DNA of 64,000 bases. It comes from Paramecium pentaurelia (lineage: Eukaryota > Ciliophora > Oligohymenophorea > Peniculida > Parameciidae). Below are positions 27,101 through 38,722 of the stretch, piece by piece. The DNA is taken from positions 186,001 through 250,000 of the forward strand of contig CAJJDO010000054.1 of assembly GCA_905183005.1 (NCBI GenBank), read 5' to 3'. The notes under the pieces are model-generated. The model worked only from the letters and a program-made list of their open reading frames with translations. It had not been told where the DNA came from and searched no databases. The first letter of the stretch is position 1; each line of letters begins with the position of its first letter. The position numbers were made by a program, and so were the translations under genes.

Positions 27101-27634
27101 CCTAATAAAAACAGTATCTTCATCATCTTCTGGATCTAAGCAAAATGTGATTGTAAATTGATTTGCAGTGTTTGTAATTATTGTACTTACAACCGTATAT
27201 AAATCAAATTCATAATCTCCACCTCCTGTGCATATTCTGTTAGATTATTAATTCAGGTCAGATGCTTTATAATGGTTTGTATATAAATCTATAGTAGATG
27301 AGGATGAGTCCTCTTAATAAGTAACATCTAAATCAGTATCCTTTGATGTATCAGCATGATTTAAGTAAGCATCAAAAATTACTTAAACTTAAAAACTCTG
27401 TTAACTAAATTATTTTTCAATTCTTTCCCTGTCTTTTCTTAATTCATTGTATTATAAGGAATTAGAAGAGCATTATCCCCATTCAAAATCTTCATTACAA
27501 CTACTACTACATGAACAATCCTTTCTTGTTTTCCAATTATTACTTGAGACTGTTGTATCATAAAAACTTGAGTCGATTTGAATCCAATCTCCTTTAGTCA
27601 AATAAGGCAAAAATGATAACAAAATAAAAAACAT
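21179..27634 (-). CDS. Giant cysteine-rich multi-pass surface protein with about 14 DUF4215-like repeats
   Basis: About 2,136 residues, start ATG at 27634, stop at 21181-21179, introns at 26211-26232 and 25703-25725. A short hydrophobic signal peptide leads into an N-terminal region of about 700 residues with scattered CxxC pairs. Some 14 tandem repeats follow, each about 60 residues, of the form CGDG...EECDDGN...DGCxxCxxxC. After a transition domain of about 200 residues come several hydrophobic segments (roughly 22380-21260) and a charged tail. Proteins with this repeat are common in ciliates and are presumed surface or adhesion proteins; the actual role is unknown. The shorter gene at 6858-11586 shares signal peptide, repeats and membrane part. 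Confidence 0.88.
22850..25270 (-). repeat. Tandem cysteine-rich repeat array (about 14 units of about 180 bp)
   Basis: Inside the large surface-protein gene, units with the core CDDG/DGC/CxxC recur about every 180 bp. They are diverged, not identical, so the array is old; some units have lost the Gly of CDDG (CDDI, CDDL, CDDY, CDDK, CDDA, CDDM). Confidence 0.85.
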
Positions 27635-28330
27635 AAAATATAATTATTAATGCCGTCATCTCCTGAAAGAAAATTAATGAATTATTTGAAGATTTGATTT
27701 TAACTTTGTAAGCATAATGGAAAATTAAACCTAAATCATTAAGATATTTTGATATAATATCAACTTTAATCTAAAAATAGTACATCATCAATTATTTTCA
27801 AACAAGCATTACTATATTATTAATCAATATATTTCATTAATAATATCATAATTTTTGCATAATTCAAAAAACTAATATGTATTCCAAATTTAATAACTTA
27901 GTGTATATATATTGAAAAATTATTCTTATACGATTTTCCGTTATATCATTATTATTTTCTCTTTATTCATCCCTAAGATTATTACTTTTATATTCATGTG
28001 ATACTCTAATCAATATTTAAAGAACTTTTATGTTAATATAATTGTACTTAGAAGTGAATATATTCAAACTCAAATACTTTAAACAAGTTTTATATGAATA
28101 TAAGTAATTAATCTTTCTATATTATTGATATCAGAGATCGGTATAAGGAATTGTCTCAATTATTTTGTAATTAATTAAATTATAATATATCTTATTCCCA
28201 TAAAAGATTATTCAATATGTAATATAATGAGAATTATTTCACTTTTTATATGTATATTATCATTGTACTCTTTTCAATATGCAAAAAGAATATTAGATAT
28301 TACAAATAAACCTTTTACAGCATTTTATAT

Positions 28331-29200
28331 TCACATATTAATATTTAAATATATATCAAATTTTTTATTTTGTTAATTTCTAATGCAAATATTTTAATAA
28401 TACTATTTAACTTTATTAAAATAACCTAAATTTATGCTTCATATATTCTAAATAAAGACCTAAAGGAAAATTTAATAAGGCAGAGTTTAGGTTTCTCATA
28501 ATTGATTAATGATAATAAAAAGTATTATCAAATTTATGAAGATTTTGATACTCTTAATAAACAAAACACTTTTTAAAAAATAATCTGATTCAAAGGACTA
28601 TCCTTTTATGATCTTTTGTTTCCTATTTATCCTATATTATATTGCAAAAGACTAATTTTTTGTTATATTACTATTAACAATGAAAAATTATCATTTCTTA
28701 TTAAAAAATTGCTGAAATTTTAATTTAACCAAATTTAACACCATATTTAGTCTCAATACAAAATTTATTCTTTGGATGATGAATTATTTTCTAGGTTCTT
28801 GAGAACTTGATCTATTTTGAAATTTTTTTTATTAGTAATAAACATTTAAATAACTCATTAAAATATCTAATGGAATTAATTAATTATAATTTAGTTATTT
28901 AAGGAGGAAATGCATAATTATGAATTGCTTAATATTATTTTAGAATTATTGCATATTTCATTTCTCTAAACTTTATTCAATTTTAATTACTTAATAAATA
29001 ATACATCAATTAAAGATTAAATGATATATTTAATATTAAATTAAGATATTAAAAATAATGATTCTAAAATTATATTGATACTTTTTATGGACATAGTCGT
29101 ATGTAATCTTAAAATACCGACATTCTCTAACACATATACACTACTGATATATTAGAATTTCAATATATTAGTTATTAAGGAAATATAACATATAATGTGA
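28331..29200 (+). pseudogene. Possible decayed protein-coding relic
   Basis: One frame stays open for about 290 codons except for two in-frame TGAs at 28586 and 28808, ending at TGA 29198. The stretch around 28430-28580 looks protein-like (ASYILNKDLKEN, then YYQIYEDFDTLN), with a hydrophobic segment before it. No intron with acceptable borders removes the two stops. Because only TGA stops translation here, long open frames arise by chance, so this is a weak call; composition outside 28430-28580 is close to background. Confidence 0.3.
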
Positions 29201-29242
29201 TATCATATATATATAATTTATTATATTTATATGATATTCTTA

Positions 29243-29275
29243 ACTCCATACTGACACATTCGAAAAGTATGGGGT
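29243..29275. other. Hairpin in non-coding DNA
   Basis: Arms 29243-29252 and 29266-29275 pair over 10 bp (one G-T wobble) around a 13-nt loop containing TTCGAAA. It is more GC-rich than its surroundings. It could mark a small RNA or be chance. Confidence 0.4.
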
Positions 29276-29507
29276 AATTTAGTATTGATATTGCTATAAA
29301 AATTAAATTAAACATAGTACTATAGAAAGTTAACAAGAAAATGACTTTAGATTTGCCATATAAAATAAACTAATGTCTAACAATAAAATCTATATAATAA
29401 TTAAACCATACTGGATTGAATTAGAAAATAAAAACGAAAAAATAGTTAAGTGGAATTTTAAAATAAATGAAAAAAGTTTTGTTTTTATTGTGATTTATAT
29501 TATTGAA

Positions 29508-30704
29508 TCAAACATTAATGAATGCTCTAAAATCTAAACCATTTCCACTGTATAAGTATGGTGCAATAAATGAATTATCAGCTACTTTGACATGATATCC
29601 GAAATCAGTTGGATTACCAAATACTAATGTATTGGCAAATTAAGTTTCTTGAGCAAGTCTTATAAAATAATAATGTGAATTTCTTACTTGATTTAACCTG
29701 GTTAAACATTTTCTATTCTACTAATAATACGATTCTATTCAAAAACAACTTCATATGTGTTGTCAGTGTTTTTGAGTACTTGTCTAACAAATGGAATAGC
29801 TCTTTTAGCCTAAGTTTATATTAAGACATTTATTACTTATCCCTATTTAGCTAAATAGAAAAATGCTGCTGCAACTACTGGAACTGTTACAATTGTTGAG
29901 TAATAAGCATCACCTCTATAGAATAAATAGAGGAAATAACCAGCAAATACTCCTGCTAAAATTTAATATCTTAAAACATGGTGTTCTTATGCTTATGATT
30001 CATAAACTAATTTTTATCCTTTTTCATTAAATCTATTTTATGCAAATCCTGATTAATATTCTTTTTCATATAATTCTTATAAGAATAATTTGTAATCATG
30101 TCCATCTACATTTCTAGCATATTCTTAATCCTCAGCTGAAAATTGTTTTGTTGCTTTATCGACAGTTTGAATAAATAATTATTTCTCTTAAGTTTATTAA
30201 TCTAATTTTTAAGCTACTTCAACTTCTGTTCCTTAAAGAGAATCTATAAATGATTTAATCAAACCAACATATCTAAATTAAAAGACATATATAACCTTCC
30301 TTAATTAAATTAATAATTTTGGAATATTGATTCAAGGGATTATGATAATTAGGCTGCTAATTAGGGATCCTTAACTTCTGCTTAAATTTTTTTAATGGTA
30401 GCTGTTGTTCTTTGTCTGTAAATTGATTCCAATTATTAAACATAGCCTCTAAAATATAATATAATCTCTACGGTGAGACTAAATTATCATAATGAATTCC
30501 TTCTAAGTAAATGCTAAACAATTCTTAGGCAGCTTATCTTCTTGCATCATTTGTGAGTTTTGCTATTTCTGGAATTTTATATTCGAGGGATTGTGCAAAT
30601 TGTGTTAGTGTTTCATGACTTTGTTAAGTTTGTCTGAATAATAATTCTAACTTTTCAACGTGTATCTATGGATATTCAAAAAAGAGATTTTACTTTATAA
30701 TCAT
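29508..30704 (-). CDS. Membrane-associated protein of unknown function
   Basis: 372 residues with introns at 30416-30441 (ends CAG), 30273-30295 and 29659-29687 (appears to end AAG); stop at 29510-29508. The start ATG at 30704 is the only in-frame one. The N-terminal half is helical and rich in Gln and Ala. A hydrophobic hairpin near residues 200-245 (AGVFAGYFLYLFY, a short loop, then VPVVAAAFFYL) suggests two membrane passes, and the C-terminal 110 residues look beta-rich. No family was recognised; a mitochondrial inner-membrane role is only a guess. Its first codons overlap the opposite-strand gene at 30668. Confidence 0.72.
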
Positions 30705-30932
30705 TAGGATTTGGGAAATTTTAAGGTCTAAGCAATTAACTTAATTAAAATATTCCAGATAAAGTTGTCAATTAAGGAACTGCTAATCCATATTTATTTG
30801 ACACTTATTGGAATTAAGCTATTTAGGCTTATTAAGCTGATGGATTTGCAGCCTCTCTTAAACATACATACTCTCTCAAGTATCGTAAACGAGTAGGATT
30901 GCATCTATTAGAGATTCCAAATACCCTTCTGA
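30668..30932 (+). CDS. Small protein of 81 residues, probable
   Basis: ATG at 30668, an intron of only 19 nt at 30893-30911 and TGA at 30930. The product is hydrophilic, with SLGFGKFQGLS near the start, ANPYLFDTYWNQA in the middle and a basic end (YRKRR). Composition looks coding rather than random. Without the intron the frame would run to 31027 and into the calcium channel gene's last codons, which is less likely. Its first 37 bp overlap the start of the divergent gene that begins at 30704, so one of the two starts may be wrong. No function was recognised. Confidence 0.5.
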
Positions 30933-30996
30933 ACATGTTCAAGATATTTAATTTAATAAATAATTGGATATTTAAGTTGGCAAATTTATATATTAA

Positions 30997-33900
30997 TCAT
31001 TTATTACTAGAAATGTTTCCATTACTTTGATTGATTATTGATGGATTGTCTTATGAAACATTAGGATTTTAATTAGCAACTGGTTGATTCGATTAAACAG
31101 ATTTCTTGCTCATTCCCAATCCTTAAATCATATCACTAGGTTTCAAAGTCAGTCTTTTAGGTTACTTGGCTATTTGACTAGTTCGAGATTAACTACTCCT
31201 TGTTGCTCCACCTCCAGGACCTTAATTACTCACACTTTTATCATCCTAAATATTTCCATTTGATCCATTAGGATTAATGAGATGCTTTTTAAAATCTTTT
31301 GTATACTGTTACATTACTTAAATAGAATAAAATATATACCATCTTCATCTGGTTCTTCCTCTTCTTCCTTTGAACTTCTATCTGAATCATTAACTATTGG
31401 TGTTTCTTAATTAATGTAAATTTCTTCTTTGTATATTTCTGTATTAGGAAGAGTGAGATATTTTGTTTTTCCATAATCTGGTCTCTTTGGATGTTCAGTA
31501 TCTTTTGATATTCTTGAAAGAATTTCTATTTTATTATCAAAAGATGAATCCGAACTAAAGCCATCACTATAATGTTCCTACTCTTATTCAATTAATAATA
31601 ATTGAGCTTATAATTCTTTTTATTACTTTTTCTTTTCTCCATATCGCCTTAAAGTTTTAAAAGCCATATGAACAAATAAGAAATGTACAATAGGATTAAC
31701 TAAATTCACTTCTTTTGATTAAACACCAACTTATTTTTTTTTCAATCTTTTTTATGTTTCATCTTCTTTTTATAGAATCTTATCAGCTCCTTCAGGACTT
31801 AAATTTACTTACACTTTCTTCCACATATAGGATTTCATAACAGAAAATAATATTTAATGATATTTGACTTAACCTACATTGTCGGCATAAATATTCATTT
31901 TCATAATTTAAGTAGAAACATCTCTTTTAGCCTTAGCTTTGAGAATCTATGTTTACTTTAAAACATTTTCCTTTGTATCTAATTGAGGATTGATTCTTCT
32001 CCATTCACTAATTTCATCATTTAATTTCTATTTTAAATCATAACCAATAGGTTTCTCCATATCAAGTAATAATGGTACTAATAATTATTAATTCATCTTC
32101 ATTCCTTTGTCTTCTTTAGCAAATTTAGACCAAGATTCAATAAACATATTTTCATATTCTTAAAATTTATTAAGAGGATTATCACTATTGAAATAATTGA
32201 TTTCATATTGATCCAAAATAATCAAAATAAATAAATTCAACATAATGTATTATTAGATTACAATAAAAACAATAAAAAATATACAATAATAACCTTAACC
32301 ATCTTACATAGTATCAAACATAATTTTATACCAATCTTCTCCAGTTGAACATCTAAATAAAAGTTCAAAGGAATGATGGAAATCTGAAAAATTATTAACA
32401 TCATCTATTGCCCATCCACTTCTAATGGTGCCAAAGAGAAACACACCTAAAATAGAGAAGATAAAGAAAACGAGAAATAATAAAGCTGTTACATTTAACA
32501 TAGCAGGTAATGAATAAATTGCAGTTTCTATTAGTTTCTACAATCCTTCAAATGATTTAATTAATCTAAATAATCTTGTTACTCTAAGTACTCTAAATAC
32601 TCTTGCTAATTATGGTCCAGCACTTAAAAATGAAATAAATGAATTTCCAGTAAATTACAAAATCAAATCCAAAATAGATGCACAAACAACGAAAAAATCA
32701 AATTGATTCCATTAATTTCTCATATATCCTACTGGTCCTAATGCAATAATCTTTAAAATTGCTTCAGTTATAAATACAAAAGTAAATGCAGTATTTAGTT
32801 ATTATAAAACATTATCATATTCAATTGGAGAATCATCTTATGATAATCCCATAGTTACTATATTACATACAATAATCATTAAAATTGTTGGATCAAAATA
32901 TCTATGTTTAATAATAATGAACACTTTAGCTCTAAAAGGATTTTCAGGACTAAAAAACATAGCTAAATTTGGATTAGCATGAACAATCAATTTTTATAAT
33001 TCAATCCAATCTACTTATGGTTATGTTAAAATTTTATCTCTTGAAGCTTCTTCTGCTAAATGATAATTAACCAATATAACACCAATAAATAGATTCATCA
33101 ATAATATTGAACCAATTAAAATAAATACAATGAAATACCAAGAAAATTATAATTAAGCTCCTTTAATTGGTCCTGATTCATCTGCATCAATAAACCAATA
33201 CATTATATCTGGCCAACCTTCCAATGTTGATAATATAAATAATGTTAACATACCATTCAAAATATTATCAAAATTAACTTTTCTATTTTCCCAAACACCT
33301 CCATTTTATGAACATTCAATTGGTCCATAATGATAATAAACTTCATCATCTCCCATATCACAATAATTCATTTTATTTTTCTATAAATTTATACCTAAAA
33401 TTGCAAACATCATCCAAACTAAAATTACAACAATGGACACATTGAATATACCATTAATTGATTATAATAATGCTGATACTAAAATTTTCATTGATCTATT
33501 ATGAGTAATAAATCTTAATGGTCTTAATGTTCTGAGTAATCTTAAAATCTTTACAAAACTTAGATTAATTGTTGAAACACTTACATCAATAAATGATGCT
33601 ATAACAATAAAGAAATCTAATATATTCCATGATTCTCTTAAATATGAATTCTCTTGTTATACAAATCCAAAAGCTATTATTTTCATAAACATTTCAACTC
33701 CAAAAAATACAGCAAAAAAAATATCAATCTATAATGATACTTCTTTTAATTATCCACTATCAGGAATATAAGTATCAAAAACTAATTTTGTTGATGTAAG
33801 AAATATCATAAAGAATATAAGTGTTTCAAATTTATCATCCTTAACTATTCTATAACATATCCTTCTAATAATGTTATCCTGACTGAACAAATATAATGAA

Positions 33901-36900
33901 AATTAACAAAGACCTGGTTCAACAAAATATTAGAATATTTATTATAATTATTTATGCTTTTTAGATTCAAGATCTCCATTATTTTCTAATTATTATGCAA
34001 CAGTATTTTTTTTTGTTTTCATTGTAGATTTTAAAGTACTTGTTGAATTTAATCCTTAATTTGTATTATCCATAATAGAATCTTATCCAATCTCAATATT
34101 AGTATCCAAACCTGCCTTATCATTCTTATATTCTTCTTCAAAATTTTCTAATAAAATAGCCAAAAATAGATTCAAAAAAACATAATTACCAATCATAATC
34201 CAAAATACTAAATATGGTACTGTAATAAATGCAGAAACATCTTAAATCAATAAATCCCACAAAATACTATTCCAATTTTCTAATGTGAGTACTTAAAATA
34301 CTACCAAAAAAGCACTCTAAATATCATCATAACTCTATCTACTTGGAGTTTTAGATAATTATCCACCAAAAAATGCCATACCTAATAAGGTAAAAATAAA
34401 AATAAATAGCAACAGCAAAATCATAATATACATAAAAGATTAAAATGCATTACCTAATACTTTAATTAAGAATCCCATAAATTATAAACTTCTCATCAAT
34501 TTAGTAACTCTCAACACTCTAAATGCTCTGAAAATTCTAACAGATCTGAATGCTGATAATGAAGATTTCCCACTTGTACCTCCTCCAAGGAAAAAGAGTT
34601 CTACTAAACTTAATGCAACTATTATAGCATCAAAAATATTCATTGTATCTGAAATATATGTTTTTGGTCCCCATCCTATTACTTTTAATCCTAATTCAAT
34701 TGTAAATAATATAGTGAACCCTAGATTGAATTATGTTAAAGTATCTGCACTACTATCTGGTAATAAACCATCTAGAGCTAAGATTACAGTATTTAATGCT
34801 ACTGCCAAATTCATTGCTGACTCAAAGTATCCAGATTATACAAAATACAACAAATGGTTTTAACATACTTTTAAAAATCCAATAAATCCTTATAAATAAA
34901 TAAATGTTTCTCTTTTTGAATAATTTAAGGCTTTCATAACAGAATTCATTTATTTTGCAAATTTTGAATCATAAAAAGTATAATCAGCAATTAATAATAC
35001 ATCTTCAATAGATGCTTATGCAGTTATAGCTCCTTTACTTTCTTCAATATCTCTTTATTTAATATCTTGGAATTCTTAGTAAAAAACTCCTCTTTATTGT
35101 TCTAATTCTGAAGCAGGAATAAGAGCTAATTCTTATTAATTAAATTATTTATCATTTTCGACTTAACGAATTCTATTTAAATCAACTATACAATCAGAAC
35201 TTTCTATAAATTTCTCTCCTATTTATTAAAAATCTAATTTTTCATTTTATTCTTATTCTTTTTTTTTCTTTTTTATTTTAATTTTTTAACTTGCACTTCC
35301 ATTAAAATTATTATTTTTTTCATTATTTTCTTCAGGTTCATCATCAGAATCCGAATTTTCATTTGCATTTTCTTAATTTTAATCATCTTAATTTTCAAAA
35401 TTCTTATCTGTTGGAAATTATAGATCTTCAAATGGATGTAATTCATCCATAATTGGTTATACTCTTCTTAAACTTAAATTATTTTTCTTAGATTTCATTC
35501 CAGATTTTAAATAACCAGATTTAGTCATACTTTTACTTTTACCAGAACTAGATTTTTTCAATTCTAAAGATTATTTTGAATTTTTAAAACAATATGTAAT
35601 TTTAATATCCATTTCTTTAATTTTCTCTTCTTATTCTAATTTTTCTTTTTCCAATTATAATAACATCTTAGAAACTAAAACATCATTTACACTACAAAAT
35701 TCTTAATCAATTATTATTATTGGATAAAATTTAGTATTAAATAGTTTAGATTTCAATTTTAAAGATGCATCATCTAAATGTTATTAAGCATTTTTATTTA
35801 AATCTCTTAATCTTCTATTTTCCATTCTTTTTTATCTATTAAGCTCTTTTAAATTTTGTTTTTTTTTCTTTTCACTCTCTGAATCTGCATTCTTATCTTA
35901 AACAAAAATATCCATTTCTTCTAATCTTTAATCAAGATCATCATCTGATATTGTATTTAACTCACTTAAATTTACACTATCAAATTCATTTTAATCTAAA
36001 GATTTTTATGAATCAGGTTTTGGTGAATTTCTTGGAGGTTTCTAATATTTCATACCTGCTACTAAACTAAATTTTTAATTTGATTTCACATTCTAAGATT
36101 ATTATTTTACTATAAAAATTATTATATATAATAAATACTCTCTCCTAATTTAGGGATTTCTAATTGATTATTAGTTGGAGTTCTATCTTATCTTGATCCA
36201 CCACTCTTACTACTATCCATAGATCCTCTATGATGAACAATCATTGTTCCTCCATTTAATGGTCTAATATTTTCACTTTATAAATCAATCATTGGAGAAT
36301 TCAAAAATTCTGAACTTATTTGTTGATCTCCAAATTATATACTTTTTCTTGGAATTATTTTATTTGGTCTACTTTAACTTTAACTTTCATTTTCATTAAT
36401 AATATTTTTATCTTCTTTTTTTGAAGAAGTTCTTTCATCATTATTACTACTTTGACTACTTCTTCTTACTACACTTGATCGATTATTATTATTTTAACCA
36501 CTTAATCCTTAATTCTATTAATTCAATTTACTCTAATTACCCATCCCATAAATTCCTTCAATTTTTAATTATTTATTTTTTAATATTATAGGATTACTGT
36601 AATACACAGCAGATTTAATAGGTTGAAAACTTACCTTATTTTTACCTCTCAGCTTTTTCAAATTTGTTGATCTAATCATATTTATCTAAGAAGCTCCTCT
36701 TCTTGAATTCTTTCTTCTATTCATAATTGCATTTTAATCAAAATCATGATGTTTATCCCATGTAGTACCATAACCCTCAGTATCTACTTTAGATCTCTAT
36801 GGATCATATAATTTTAATTATCTAAGTTATCTATAATCATATTCTTCAATTTCCTCTTTAATTTAAGCTAATTCCTCTTGAATCTTTTCAGGCTTAAAAT

Positions 36901-38217
36901 TTAATTTTATAATAGCTAATGTAAGATTAACTAAAAAGAATGCTCCAACAATAACAACAATTATAAAATATAAAACTACAATTTAAGAAAAAGTAAGCAT
37001 TACTGCTGTTTATATCTATGTCCATCCTTCTAATGTAGTTATAATGAAAACCTATAAAAATGAGTAACCAAATGTATCAAAATTAACCAAATCATTATAT
37101 GGATTAGCTATTTGTTTTCCACAAATGAAATTTTCATTAAATATAGTATCTTCTGGAAATGGACAATTATTATCATCAGAACAAAATAAAATCTCTTCAG
37201 AAATCCATGTTATACCACTCATTTCACCTATACATCTTCTTTTCAAGTATCCAGAAAATAAAGAAACTCCTGCAATTGCAAATATTGAATAAAAGAATAT
37301 TAGAACAACTACAGCATCTCTCAATTAAGCTATTGATGCAAATAATGCTAATAAAATTGTTCTTAATGCTTTTATTGAAGACACTGTTCTTAAGGGTCTT
37401 AGTACTCTAAATGATCTTAAGGCATTCAGATTAACAGAATTAGATGCCAAAAAGTAAGGAATGTAGGCAGTTACAATTACAGAAAAGTCTAGGATATTCC
37501 ATGTGTCTTTTAAATAGGCTTTTTTAGGTAAAATAAATCCCTGAATAATTATAATAATTTACTAATGCTACTATTTTCAACACTGCCTCTGCTGTATAAT
37601 AGGCCAAAAATACAATATCGGTTAAATCTTAGAAAGATGTTTAGTCGTTAGTGGTTGGATCATCAATAGCAAGCATTGCTGAATTGAAAATGATCATTAA
37701 CAAAGTCAGAAATTCAAATAGTGGATGGGTAGTGATTTTTTAAGCATAAGATGAGATCAGTTTTGTAAATATTAAAATCTATTTTCGAATGGCTAAAAAG
37801 GGATATCTAAATAATTATCATCTCCATTACTTATCACTGTAAATGTAAGCTAATTATAATTCATTTTTGGGAATTAGCTTAATGTAAGTATTCACTTTCA
37901 CTTTAGTTTCTAAATATGATTGACCAAATTCCTCATCTAAGTCTTCTAAAATCTCTTATTTCTGATTCTCATTCATTACAGCAAAACTTTATTCTTCTTA
38001 TTAATTCACAGTAGACTGTCCATCATGCATAAGTTCCTGAACTTTTTTTAAAATTTCCCTATTCTACTTTTGGACATATTCACCATATTTCTAAAATATA
38101 TTTTAACTATACCCCATCTTCACTAAAAGAGTCTCTATCTTCAAAGTATATTTCCTTATCTTAAATCGCAGATAAACGCTATTTTAAAGTCGTAGTTACT
38201 GCTACTTCTTTTGACAT
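30997..38217 (-). CDS. Four-domain voltage-gated calcium channel alpha subunit (EEEE filter)
   Basis: 2,366 residues; introns at 38091-38112, 37807-37830, 37541-37562, 36110-36138 and 31317-31339. Four repeats of six membrane segments each are readable, with Arg-rich S4 helices (for example RSFRVLRPLR, RSVRIFRAFRVLR, RLLRTLRPLR, RVFRVLRVTRLFR). The pore loops read TLEGW, TLENW, TLEGW and STGEDW, putting Glu at residues 374, 1281, 1634 and 1928: the EEEE ring of Ca2+-selective Cav channels. A long polar I-II linker (about 500 residues) and a charged C-terminus with an EF-hand-like and an IQ-like basic stretch follow. In Paramecium, Cav channels in the ciliary membrane carry the Ca2+ action potential that reverses beating. 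The last intron appears to end in AAG. Confidence 0.95.
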
Positions 38218-38722
38218 ATATATATATATATATTAATTATTATTATGTATCAACAAAATAAGAATTTCTTTAAATGTAAAATTCATATTGTTATTAAATA
38301 TAACTTCAAAATATCTAGACTGAAATTACAATCTGTTATTGAATTCAAAGCAAGAATACAATTCAAATATTATAAACTTATTTTTTTCTATTTTTAGAAA
38401 TTATTATATACTTAAATAATAAACTTAAGAGACAAAAACATAACAAATATAATAATTATATGTTTATCATAAAGTATTCATAATTTAATTGTAATAATAA
38501 TTGTTTCTTTACTTATAAAGTTATCATAATTTAAACAACAGAAAAGATTAATTATAAATAAATTATAGTCTTTTGAGAACGTTGAAAATAAAATGAATAT
38601 ATTGTTGTAATAAACCTATAAGTGTATCACCAAAGATCATTCAAATTATAAATTCTATATATAAAATATATATATAAGATTATAATTTATGATTAGAATA
38701 TCTCACAAAAACTTATTATTAA
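38218..38722. other. Intergenic, AT-rich, channel promoter region
   Basis: 505 bp between the stop of the UBR gene and the start of the channel gene, both on the minus strand. An (AT)8 run abuts the channel ATG. No coding or RNA gene was seen. Confidence 0.6.

Larger units (their letters stand above)
27635..29507. other. Gene-poor region of 1.9 kb
   Basis: No intact gene was found. It contains a possible coding relic (28331-29200) and a stable hairpin (29243-29275), listed separately. The part 27660-28300 shows only AT-rich sequence. Promoters for the surface-protein gene should lie near 27640-27700. Confidence 0.6.

Noticed and set aside
30893..31029. Longer version of the small plus gene to TGA at 31027
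   Set aside because: Added residues look like random AT-rich sequence and would overlap the channel gene's end; a 19-nt intron gives a tidier end at 30932.
37159..37410. Plus-strand 83-codon frame
   Set aside because: Antisense to domain I of the calcium channel.
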